NCBI GenBank assembly: GCA_002811645.1
Contig: PDIP01000033.1
Coordinates: 109,862 to 173,861, forward strand
Length of the DNA: 64,000 bases
From: Corallochytrium limacisporum
Taxonomy: Eukaryota > Opisthokonta
Direction of reading: 5' to 3'
Position numbers and translations under genes: made by a program. The notes under the pieces were generated by a model. That model was given only the letters and a program-made list of their open reading frames with translations. It did not search any database and was not told the DNA's origin. Positions 9,839 through 18,642 of this stretch are shown in pieces. Each line of letters opens with the position of its first letter. The stretch's first letter is position 1.

Positions 9839-11229
9839 GCTGAAGGTTTAAAAAACGAACTACAGTGTTGGTTGACACACCAAGAGGCTCATTCATTCTA
9901 TCCCTAGTGTACCATTAATAGCTTTGGAATTCGAAACAGATGGAATAATGATCAAAACACATAACAGGGATCTAATAAATGGAAAATCAAAAACAGAAAA
10001 GAAGACAAGTCAGTTCATGCAATAGTAGGCCCGCACCTTGTCACCCATCCGCGTGTCGGTGGGTGCCACCCCCCCTCCTCAAAGCCCACACCACACTCCC
10101 CTATACTCACATTACCAGGTCCCTGCACGCTCTCACACACTCCCGCTCCCCGGGCACACACTCAATCTTCCGGGCCCCCCTTCCGCGCTTCAGTGTCTGC
10201 ACGCACGCAGTCCCTTCGCTTCCCTCACGCAGAAGAGACCGCGCGGGGGGGGGGGTTGGGTGCTCAAGTTCTCGCGTCCACACGAGGAAAGTCGAGGATA
10301 AAAAGCGGGTCTCTATATAGACTGATAACCTAATAATCATTAATTCAATTTGAACGGGTGTGGGGTACACAGTTTACATGGAGAGAAGTCGCAGCTCACA
10401 AGGGGAGGAGGGGGGGGGGGAATGGCCGTGGTTTCTCGGTACTTTCACTACTGCAGGAATATCACACACCCAATATTGGGGTTGAGCTGGTATGGTCATG
10501 GGCACCTTTAACGAGGACCACAGAAGCCAGCACGATCCCATTCCATTTTGTTGTATGTTCTCCGAGTCCTAGCATGCTGACGCAAAACCTCCAGTGAGTC
10601 ATTTGTCCGATGGTAATACTGACATCGACGAGTTCCGGCCTTCGTCTTGCGTAGTCAAAGGGTTCGGATGAGCAAAAGTGCAGTCAAAACAAATCGACTG
10701 CAGTGGCCTGCTCCCCACTTTCGATATAACACCCCGTGAAGAGGGTACTCGCCCGCTAAAGTGACAAATGGCCCCAAAACAAAAGGGAGGGGGTTCGGAG
10801 TGAGACAAGTTCCTGGGCACGCGAACGGGCTTGAGAGTTGGTCCGCTGTTTTTAGCATACGATACGAGAGTACGCAAGCTCAGAGCACACACAGTATTTC
10901 CCTTTGTATGCTCTTTTCGGGAGTTGTAATGTGGTGCTGCTGTGCAATGCAATAGTCACCAGCGATGGAACCACACCTGGGGCAAGCGCATCAGCAGGCG
11001 ATCATCTGGTTTGTATGAATTGGGGCGGCTACCGGTCATTATTATGAAAGTTGGTAGCTGTTCTTAACCTCAAAGATATTGTTTTGGGGTAATTCTATGC
11101 GCGTGTTGCAAGGATGTCATCCGAAACGTATTTGTGATCGTCAAAATAGCTGCACCGAGAAGACTTCGACATATAATCTGCATTGTCAGCCGTGTGGCTG
11201 CTGGAATCTAAAACTTCGAGAGCAAGAAG
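9839..11229. promoter_or_regulatory. Divergent control region, DDX18 / BioDA
   Basis: About 1.4 kb between divergent genes, without a supported gene. It holds a C7 run (10069-10075), two G11 runs (10245-10255 and 10410-10420), one GCGGGTCTC motif (10305-10313) and a TATATAG directly after it. CT-rich sequence covers about 10060-10220. Confidence 0.5.
10305..10313 (+). promoter_or_regulatory. GCGGGTCTC motif next to TATATAG
   Basis: Exact motif copy 467 bp upstream of DDX18 and 917 bp upstream of BioDA. The sequence TATATAG follows immediately, so a nearby TATA-type promoter is conceivable. Confidence 0.5.
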
Positions 11230-13644
11230 ATGTCGCGACCAGCACTTCGACCCGGAAAAGTTGGAGTGCTTTTCCCTGGTTTAGTCCGGGCCTGCGTGTG
11301 GGGTGCGAATACGGATGTGGGCAAGACCATCGTCAGCGCAGGTCTTATGCGCTCTGCAGTGCAGGATCACGGTGCCGTCGGTCGCTTTGTGAAGCCTTGC
11401 CAGACCGGCTACCCCACCGACAGTGATGCTCGTCTTGTCGGAAGAATAAGTGGTTTGCGCAGTGCGGACATTGCGTCAGAGTCTGCAGGAGCGACTGGAG
11501 CCATTGGGGAGGCGGCAACGTTCTGGGCCTACCGTGACGCCATCGCACCGCATCGCGCTGCAGTGGACGAGGATCGAGTGCCTAGTACTGAAGAAATTGT
11601 CGCTGCATGCCAGAAGGATTTTGGGCTATTCAGCGAACAGGCCAAGACTGATGCTGCGCAAAAGTCAGGTCAGATTCGTGCGTTTTACCTATCAGAGACG
11701 GCTGGAGGACCATTGAGTCCAGGCCCGCAAGGGTTTGCTTACGCACACGCCCAAGCACAGGCTGATCTCTATCGCAGTCTACGCCTGCCCGGTGTTCTTG
11801 TCGGCGATCCGAAGCTTGGTGGCATCTCCGTGACTCTTAGCGCTTATGAAGCGCTCCGATTGCGCGGTTACGACGTGCCAGCTGTGGTGCTAAGCGAAGA
11901 CCCCCAGTGGGGCAACCAGAGCGCTGTGGAACGGGGCGTGGATGCAAAGGACACCCGGGTCTTTGTAATTCCATCACTTCCGCAGAAACAGAGTGACCCG
12001 GCGGCGGACGCGGCGCTACTGGAGGAGTACTACTCTCGCAGCTCGGATGCCTTCGGGGAGATTTTGTCGCATTTGGGTCAGGTGGAGGCAGAGCATCAGA
12101 ACTACGTACGATCTATGGAACAACGCGCGCGTGACTGCGTATGGTGGCCGTTTACGCAGCACCAGACAGTCCAGGATGTGGCACTAATTGATGGTGCCTA
12201 CGGAGACAATTTTGAGATCACCAAGGTTGAAAATGGCAGCGACGAGATCGCCATGAGCAACTGGTTTGATGGCTGCGGTTCGTGGTGGACGCAGGGAATC
12301 GGTCATGGCAACAGTTTCATGTCGAAGCGACTCGCCTACACCCTTGGACGGTACGGACATGTAATGTTTCCAGAGAATGTGTACGCGCCTGCCCTTGATC
12401 TGACTGAGCGCCTGCTGGGCACTGTAGGCAGAGGCTGGGCGAACCGTGTTTACCTCAGCGACAACGGATCTACCGCAATCGAAGTCGGCATCAAAATGGC
12501 TATCCGTCGACGCATCCAGGATGAGGGACTGACAATGGATGAGCTACGGCAGCAGAAGCCGTACTCAGTGGTGGGTGTGGTGGACAGCTACCATGGTGAC
12601 ACAATCGGTGCAATGGACGCCGCTAGCCCGAACGTGTTTAATGCAAACGAGAACTGGTACATGGGCAAGGGACTGTGGTTTGACGCTCCGCAGGTCGGAC
12701 TCAAGGACGGCGAGTGGCGCGTTTTCCAGAATGAAGAGATGGTGGCATCCATTAGCGAGCAAAGGGATGCTGTCTTTGATAGCACCGCCCGCAGTGCGGA
12801 CCTTGAAAAGTACAGATCTGTTGTCAGCAAGCGTCTGACCAGTGCCGAGGAGCAGGGTATCAAGCTGGGTGCTTTGTTGATTGAGCCCGTCGTGCACGGT
12901 GCCGGTGGAATGAACATGATCGATCCAATGTTCCAGAAAGCTATGATCCAGGAAGCACGTCATCGGTCCATCCCCGTCGTATTTGACGAAGTTTTTGTTG
13001 GCTGGCACCGACTGGGACCGCGGAGCACTATGACTTTGCTAGGAGAGGCACCAGACATTGCTGCGTATGCCAAGCTTCTTACCGGTGGTGTCATGCCCTT
13101 TGCCGTCACATTGGCATCGGAGCGGGTCTTTGAGAGCTTCCTCAGCGATAATAAGGCGGACTGTCTGTTGCACGGCCATTCGTACGCCGGCCATGCTGTC
13201 GGATGTCAGGCGTCTATTTCGACTATGGATCTCTACGATAGTCTGCCCCAGCGTGAGGTTAGCATTCCCGCACTGAATATTACGGGCCAGACTGAGGCTA
13301 AGGAGCACCGTGACATTGTACTTGATGACGTCTTTGCCGAAGAACTGAAGCGGGAGATCTCACATCTCCCGAACGTGGCAAAGGTCAGCGGCTTGGGCAC
13401 CATCTGTGCTATAACGCTGAAAACTGAGGGTGCTGGAGGCTATGCAGCCGGTCTTAATGCATCCAAATCGGTAATCAAGCAGTTGAAGCACGGCAGCTCC
13501 GTATTCGCGCGTCCCCTGGGCAATGTTGTCTATTTGATGGTCATGCCGACCACTCCAGCTGTTGTCGCGAACGACCTCCTGGGAGAGATCCGCACAATCC
13601 TGAAGGATCAGGCTGCTGGTGCCACCCAGTTTGCTGCAAAATGA
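11230..13644 (+). CDS. BioDA: fused dethiobiotin synthetase and DAPA aminotransferase
   Basis: An 804-aa fusion of two consecutive biotin-pathway enzymes. The N-terminal half is dethiobiotin synthetase: P-loop GANTDVGKT (25-33), KPCQTG, an ETAGGPLSPGP block and a GDPKLGG segment. From about residue 300 it is a class-III PLP-dependent DAPA aminotransferase, with DNGSTAIEVGIKMA, SYHGDTIGAMDAA, FDEVFVGWHRLG and the PLP lysine K615 in AKLLTGG; GHSYAGHAVGC follows. DAPA formed by the C-terminal half can pass to the N-terminal half for ring closure. The same fusion and order (BIO3-BIO1) is known in plants and fungi, where it is often mitochondrial. No strong presequence is visible. The ATG at 11230 immediately precedes the domain. 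An AATAAA lies 31 bp after the stop. Confidence 0.95.
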   Translation: MSRPALRPGKVGVLFPGLVRACVWGANTDVGKTIVSAGLMRSAVQDHGAVGRFVKPCQTGYPTDSDARLVGRISGLRSADIASESAGATGAIGEAATFWAYRDAIAPHRAAVDEDRVPSTEEIVAACQKDFGLFSEQAKTDAAQKSGQIRAFYLSETAGGPLSPGPQGFAYAHAQAQADLYRSLRLPGVLVGDPKLGGISVTLSAYEALRLRGYDVPAVVLSEDPQWGNQSAVERGVDAKDTRVFVIPSLPQKQSDPAADAALLEEYYSRSSDAFGEILSHLGQVEAEHQNYVRSMEQRARDCVWWPFTQHQTVQDVALIDGAYGDNFEITKVENGSDEIAMSNWFDGCGSWWTQGIGHGNSFMSKRLAYTLGRYGHVMFPENVYAPALDLTERLLGTVGRGWANRVYLSDNGSTAIEVGIKMAIRRRIQDEGLTMDELRQQKPYSVVGVVDSYHGDTIGAMDAASPNVFNANENWYMGKGLWFDAPQVGLKDGEWRVFQNEEMVASISEQRDAVFDSTARSADLEKYRSVVSKRLTSAEEQGIKLGALLIEPVVHGAGGMNMIDPMFQKAMIQEARHRSIPVVFDEVFVGWHRLGPRSTMTLLGEAPDIAAYAKLLTGGVMPFAVTLASERVFESFLSDNKADCLLHGHSYAGHAVGCQASISTMDLYDSLPQREVSIPALNITGQTEAKEHRDIVLDDVFAEELKREISHLPNVAKVSGLGTICAITLKTEGAGGYAAGLNASKSVIKQLKHGSSVFARPLGNVVYLMVMPTTPAVVANDLLGEIRTILKDQAAGATQFAAK

Positions 13645-14157
13645 GAACCTATCCCCGCCATTCTGTTGATTTACAATAAAAACCACTATGATACTACAAT
13701 TCGCACGGCATCTTGCTGTCCGTCCGAACGCATCCCCGTGACCCGGGAGACCCCCCCCTCAGGTCAGACCCCGCCCAGCCACTTTGCTGCTCTGTCGCGT
13801 AGGCTCTGACCAGCTGCAGGCTGCCACTCTTGGTAGGGAAAATTATAGCGCTCCGAAACGAACATCAGGAAACGCCCCCCCCCCCTCTCTTGGAAGGAGA
13901 TGGGGGCCTCATTTTCACCACCTTCCCGCGTCCCTCCCTAAGTCCAATTCCTTCCCGAAGCGTCAGGTCAAAATAGGTGAGGCGCGAACCGCGGTCACAG
14001 GGTGTGCCAGCCAGTCCCCGCCAGATCCTAACCATTTTTGTTGGCGGCACAATGGTACATCAGACGAGCTATACCAGTGTGCAAAAAGCTTCTGATATTT
14101 TCTGCACATTCGTTGACAGAATCTAGCGTTGAAACTGCAGATTCCACAGATAGAAGG
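13645..14157. promoter_or_regulatory. Intergenic, BioDA 3' end and ARMC6 upstream region
   Basis: 513 bp. It has an AATAAA at 13675-13680 that fits BioDA polyadenylation, a C8 run (13751-13758) preceded by GAGA, and a C11 run (13875-13885) roughly 270 bp before the ARMC6 start. Confidence 0.5.
13675..13680 (+). terminator. Candidate polyadenylation signal AATAAA, BioDA
   Basis: Canonical hexamer 31 bp beyond the stop codon of BioDA. Confidence 0.5.
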
Positions 14158-15804
14158 ATGCCAGTCACGGATAGAAGCTCTGAGGCGGCGGCTAGGATGG
14201 ACTCCAAGCGCAAAATCACCCAGGATACCTTTGACCAAGTCGTCAAGGAGAACGTCGATGATTTTGACATGTCTATTGATGAGGCCATTAAGGATGCTGT
14301 TGGCCAATTCGAGGCCCAAGGAGTAGACCTCGGAGACGTGATCACTGAAAACTTGAAGTACAGCGGTGCTGGCAGTGCAGAAGGAGGCGACAGTGTTCCT
14401 CCTCCCGTTGCTGAGGCGAACAAAGTCAAGGCCCTGCTCAAGGACGAAGGAGATCCGGTGACTGTACTTACCTCTGCCAGAGATGTCTTGGTGAATGAGA
14501 AGAAGTCCGCGGGTAAGACTGCCTTTGTAGCAGCTGGCGGGCTGGGGGACAGTCTTGCGCTTGCGAAGACATACTTTGCCACTGGCAACTACGCTATGGT
14601 CGACTTGGCCCTGCAGACGGCACGGGCAGCCATGCCGGGATGTCGCCAGGCTAAGATGGCACTTACACGGGAAGAATGTGAGTTTTTAGTGGACATTGTC
14701 AAGGCCAGGATCCCGGTGGTCACGACAGGAGCAATACCAGCGGGATCACTCTCAACTGCCCGTAAGAGCAGCTGGTACACCATGCGCAGCGCAACCGCGA
14801 AGTGTGAGAGGAACCGTGGCCGTTTCATGGCCCTGGAGGCGTGGAAGTTAGCATTGGAGAATCTTCAACTTTGCAGTGAGGCTGGGTATGGCAACAAGGC
14901 CGCAGGAGCCGGCTTCGATCCGACTCAGGGCTCCCCAGACGACCGCGCCGCTGAAGTGCGTGGCATCCTCAGTTTTATCCGGGCTAGCACCATCGACGAT
15001 GATGACGAAGCGGCAGTCAGCATGGCCTCTGATTACATTCGACACTACATGGAACATGGCTTCAAAGATATTGCCCTGAACATGGTGAACGACCTGCGCC
15101 CAACGGAGCTGGGCCAGCAGCCGGAACGTATGGACTTGATCGCAGACTTGATCAGTACATTTTCCAAAATCAGTGTCAGTACTCAACTGCTAACCGATCC
15201 TGAAGGCACTACGGAACACATTCTTACACTGGTTCAGGAATTCTCTGCTGTGGAAGAGGCAGATTCTCAAGGGTTAGATGAGGTTCTGGCCGCCGCTATG
15301 TCTTTCCTGCGCCTCATCGGCGCGGCAGACGAGTGCAAGCGACTGCTGATCAGCAGAAACTTCCATAGCACTGTTCTCAGTTTGCTGCAGAGGTATGGTA
15401 GGGACAGTAAAGAGATCGCAGAGCAAGGGTTGGGCACCTTGTCAACGATGACTCTACGCCAGCAAGAGTTCAGCCGTAGCTTTGTGCAGATTGACGCAGG
15501 CCATCGGGAGGTCATCAACATAATGCGAGTTCACAAAGAGAATGGCAGTGTTGCACGCCAAGGGTGCTACATTCTACGCAATGTGAGCGTGCGTAACCAG
15601 CAAAATGTGGTCTCCCTGAGAGAATGTGGCGCGGAGGCAATTGTCCAAGAGATCCGGTCCAAGCACCAGCGCTGCGATGATGCCGCAAAGGCTGCCCTGC
15701 GGGACATGGGCTGTAAGGTGGAACTCAAAGAAGAATGGACTGGTGTACCCGAGCATCTGCGTGGTAAGGAGAACCTGGACGATTTGGACAACGCTGTTTT
15801 GTAA
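14158..15804 (+). CDS. ARMC6: Armadillo repeat-containing protein 6 homologue
   Basis: A 548-aa armadillo-repeat protein. The conserved N-terminal block KRKITQDTFDQVVKENVDDF, followed by QFEAQGVDLGDVI, is close to the animal ARMC6 beginning (family knowledge), and the rest is helical repeats: for example GLGTLSTMTLRQQEF, QGCYILRNVSVRNQQN and CDDAAKAALRDMGCKVEL near the end. ARMC6 is conserved but poorly characterised; a scaffold role is only inferred. Two ATGs are possible, 14158 and 14197; the second begins directly at the conserved block. The open frame continues upstream without an ATG to 14038. The stop is 103 bp from that of the convergent ELP5 gene. Confidence 0.9.
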   Translation: MPVTDRSSEAAARMDSKRKITQDTFDQVVKENVDDFDMSIDEAIKDAVGQFEAQGVDLGDVITENLKYSGAGSAEGGDSVPPPVAEANKVKALLKDEGDPVTVLTSARDVLVNEKKSAGKTAFVAAGGLGDSLALAKTYFATGNYAMVDLALQTARAAMPGCRQAKMALTREECEFLVDIVKARIPVVTTGAIPAGSLSTARKSSWYTMRSATAKCERNRGRFMALEAWKLALENLQLCSEAGYGNKAAGAGFDPTQGSPDDRAAEVRGILSFIRASTIDDDDEAAVSMASDYIRHYMEHGFKDIALNMVNDLRPTELGQQPERMDLIADLISTFSKISVSTQLLTDPEGTTEHILTLVQEFSAVEEADSQGLDEVLAAAMSFLRLIGAADECKRLLISRNFHSTVLSLLQRYGRDSKEIAEQGLGTLSTMTLRQQEFSRSFVQIDAGHREVINIMRVHKENGSVARQGCYILRNVSVRNQQNVVSLRECGAEAIVQEIRSKHQRCDDAAKAALRDMGCKVELKEEWTGVPEHLRGKENLDDLDNAVL

Positions 15805-15907
15805 AAGATGAACAATCAAACAGAAATTTTGAGAGAATTGGGCACAACGGCAATGTTATTACGTCAGATCTGTATAGTACATCAAGTGTATATCAACTAA
15901 ACGCATT

Positions 15908-16990
15908 TTAAAGATCGATGTCGTCATCGTCCGAGTCAATTTCGTCGTGATCATCGGGTACGTAAATGATACGCCCTCCTCCGCTGTCAGACTCCTGGGT
16001 TGATGCCGAGGTGGATGAGTCTGCAGCTTTCGCCTGCGATTTCATGTATGGCAGGACGGTCTGATCGCGCTGCTGCTTCTCACGTTCACTCAAGGAAAGA
16101 TTGAACGAGAGTCCTGCTGTCGGATCTGAGTCAGCGCCGACGTTGGCATTGCCTCCAGGCCCCTTCTTGAGCAGCTTACGCTCGTGCTCCGCCTCATGCC
16201 GATCATAGACAGTAGGCAAAGCGGAACCAATGGCAGCGGTCAACCTGAGACCCTCTGGACTGCGTAGGACCCGACCAGTTACTCGGCGATGCCAAACAAA
16301 GAGGTTCATGAGTGGTGTGTTTTTGTGGTCTTTGCTCCATAGTTCATTTCGAACCGGACTGAGCAAGAGGTTCGTGGCGAAAAAATCCTCCATGGACCCA
16401 CGCATGAAGTCGTTGTAACCCGTGGGATCATAAGCGCAGAAAATGACTGGCATTTTGCCATCCGTTGCGTCGGTGGACTGGTCAAACACCCGGAACATCT
16501 GCGCAATGCCACACATAGCAATCAGTGGCCCAAGATTCGGAAGCACCAGGACCGTCCTCTGGCCCGCAGCATGTGGGGAGAGAATTGATTGGATCTCATT
16601 CAGCAACATCTCTCCGGCGTCTTTCTTTGACAGCACTATGTCCCATTGCACACCTTTGATTTCAAAGTCAAACCCAGATTTCGTGTTGTGCTGTTGCTTA
16701 GATATTTTGAAATATTTGTGCGTTTGCGGATCAGTACACAACACCACCACGCGGTCTTGGAGGAACCGTCTCTGTACAGCAAAGTATAGGCACAGTTCTT
16801 TGTCGTAGACACTGACTTTGTACAAATCAGTGTCATAGAGCGTGTGGGGATTGTGTTTTGCAGCAGGTACCACACGAGGTGCTGCCAGCAGCACGCGACG
16901 TACCGGTTCTCTGCCCATGGCAAGGGCTTGGAACAAGGACCCCTTGATCACGGGCTGGGACCTAGCCCCTGCACTCGGCAGCGCCGCCAT
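15908..16990 (-). CDS. ELP5: Elongator complex subunit 5
   Basis: A 360-aa Elp5. The N-terminal two thirds form a RecA-like domain without a classical P-loop: helices and strands such as TVLVLPNLGPLIAMCGIAQMF and MPVIFCAYDPTGYNDF. The diagnostic C-terminal tail contains LSFNLSLSEREKQQRDQTVLPYM, followed by a Ser/Thr linker, GGGRIIYVPDDHDEIDSDDDD and DL. This NLSL...VLPYM...IIYxPD acidic-end pattern is the hallmark of Elp5. With Elp4 and Elp6 it forms the Elongator sub-ring needed for wobble-uridine modification of tRNAs. The first ATG is used. It is convergent with ARMC6 and lies downstream of the 409-aa gene on the same strand. Confidence 0.9.
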   Translation of the reverse strand: MAALPSAGARSQPVIKGSLFQALAMGREPVRRVLLAAPRVVPAAKHNPHTLYDTDLYKVSVYDKELCLYFAVQRRFLQDRVVVLCTDPQTHKYFKISKQQHNTKSGFDFEIKGVQWDIVLSKKDAGEMLLNEIQSILSPHAAGQRTVLVLPNLGPLIAMCGIAQMFRVFDQSTDATDGKMPVIFCAYDPTGYNDFMRGSMEDFFATNLLLSPVRNELWSKDHKNTPLMNLFVWHRRVTGRVLRSPEGLRLTAAIGSALPTVYDRHEAEHERKLLKKGPGGNANVGADSDPTAGLSFNLSLSEREKQQRDQTVLPYMKSQAKAADSSTSASTQESDSGGGRIIYVPDDHDEIDSDDDDIDL

Positions 16991-17412
16991 ATATTCAGAT
17001 AAACCTCGTCAGATCACGGGAGTTATATTACAAAGTTGCTTGTACATACCCGCCTTTATAAAATAACAGATGCATGGATGCCAAGAGGCTTCAGTTCTTT
17101 ATCGTTGCTCAAACATATTGTAAAGAGACGAGAGATTTGAAGCATTGTGCGCGACTTTGAAATAGCCTCGAAGGCCCCTCCCCTCTCGGGGGGTGGGAGG
17201 GTGGACACCGGAACGGGGAGGTGGCGAGGGTTAGTGCCGCAGTGAAATTTCCGCCGCCTGAAACAGGACGTCCGCAAGTACGTCAGATTCTAAGCCAACA
17301 GTAATGCATATATGATACATGGCATGTAATGATAAGAATGTGATGCTTATGCCTATGATGATTACGATACTTGGGATGCCCATGGTGATGATATTCCTAC
17401 AGCATGCACCCG
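16991..17412. promoter_or_regulatory. Intergenic between ELP5 and the 409-aa gene
   Basis: 422 bp. It includes a C/G-rich patch at about 17172-17202 (short C runs followed by G6) upstream of ELP5 and an AT-rich stretch (17290-17400) that is the 3' flank of the 409-aa gene. A GTATGT on the minus strand (about 17042-17047) lacks a matching downstream acceptor before the ELP5 ATG, so no intron is called. Confidence 0.4.
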
Positions 17413-18642
17413 CTACTGGGCCTCGGCGGCCCCATCCCTGGCCTTGACGAACTCTGCATCCTGCCAGAGTTGGGTGCGTCGCAGGATGGATAGGTACGCG
17501 TGTGCAATGTCGAGGAGGTGTTTTTCAAACAATGGACTGCCACACTCCAGCGTTCTCGCCAGCGAGGCGTGGGAGCGGCAGATTTCAGCATCCTCCAACA
17601 GCTGCTCGGCCATCTCGTCCATGATTTCCGTGTTGCACTCCTCTTGCATTTGCAGTGCCTTGCGAACCACTGCGGCTGTCTCCGTGGCGCGCGCCTGCAT
17701 GATGAAGCGAGAGTACGCATCAATGAGGTGCATGAGCTCAGGGTAGTTTTCCGGATCGCGGTATATGACTAATTCCTTTTCACTCGCAGACTGTGCAAGG
17801 TGTAAAAAGTCGACGTGGGCAGCGCTCAAGCGGCAGAATAGCAACTGCTCCCGTGCCTTCAGCGTCTGATACATCTCCCATAGGGCCTCGTGATTCTCAA
17901 TCAGACGCTGCATGCTCAGACTGCACTCCTGAGGCTCGTCCTGCTTTCCGCGCAGCCATGAGAATAGCCCACCACTGCTGCTGCCTTTCTCGTCTTTGCT
18001 TGAAAGTTGGGTATCACTATTCTCCTGTGAAATCTGTGACTCCTGCGAGTCGCTCAAGGATTTGCTGAGGGAAGGGTCATAAATATCAAACTTGTTGCGC
18101 AGATTCTGGGCATACTCGAGCAAATAGAGTGATCGGTCCCTCTGCTTTCTGGCAATTTTGATTGCCCTTTCTAATGCATTCCACCGGTCCTCGAATCCCA
18201 CGATACCAACGTCCTCTTTAACCACGTCTTGGGCCCATTTCAGGGCTTGTTTTCGGTTTAGCATTTCCTGTACTTCTGCTTGACGCTTGTCTACATGCTT
18301 TTCAGCCAAATCCATGTATTCTTTCATATCGCCCAGTATCAGGGTGCGTATCCGTGGTGGAATATGGGTTGCATCTTCGCCAGCCCGAACTAACTTGATC
18401 ATTTGTGACCTTACCGCCTTTAAACTTTTCTCCAGAGTGACAACCTCATTGTACACAGTCTTGTGTCGTTCTTGAAGTACCTGCCACACCTCCTGACGTA
18501 CGGGACTCAAATTCACCCCATCGAGGCTGTCCCGAGGTTTTTCAAGCGTCGACAGTTGCAGGTCATCGGCTATGTGTTCTAAAGGATCTATTCCATCCGA
18601 TAGTGATGACTGCCGCGAATAAGTTCTGTTACGCGTCCCCAT
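17413..18642 (-). CDS. Predicted helical protein, unknown function
   Basis: A 409-aa protein that I do not recognise. It begins with a Ser/Arg/Thr-rich stretch (about 1-20), then alternates long charged helices (residues 50-200, e.g. VTLEKSLKAVRSQMIKLVR and YMDLAEKHVDKRQAEVQEML), a Ser/Gln-rich disordered linker (about 205-245, with GGLFSWLRGK), and a second helical region (255-400) with PELMHLIDAYSRFIMQAR and SPLFEKHLLDIAHAYLSIL. No membrane segment or enzyme motif is evident. BAR-like or trafficking-adaptor folds are conceivable from the helix layout, but this is speculation. The first in-frame ATG is 18642; a GTG lies 23 codons upstream. Same strand as ELP5. Confidence 0.75.
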   Translation of the reverse strand: MGTRNRTYSRQSSLSDGIDPLEHIADDLQLSTLEKPRDSLDGVNLSPVRQEVWQVLQERHKTVYNEVVTLEKSLKAVRSQMIKLVRAGEDATHIPPRIRTLILGDMKEYMDLAEKHVDKRQAEVQEMLNRKQALKWAQDVVKEDVGIVGFEDRWNALERAIKIARKQRDRSLYLLEYAQNLRNKFDIYDPSLSKSLSDSQESQISQENSDTQLSSKDEKGSSSGGLFSWLRGKQDEPQECSLSMQRLIENHEALWEMYQTLKAREQLLFCRLSAAHVDFLHLAQSASEKELVIYRDPENYPELMHLIDAYSRFIMQARATETAAVVRKALQMQEECNTEIMDEMAEQLLEDAEICRSHASLARTLECGSPLFEKHLLDIAHAYLSILRRTQLWQDAEFVKARDGAAEAQ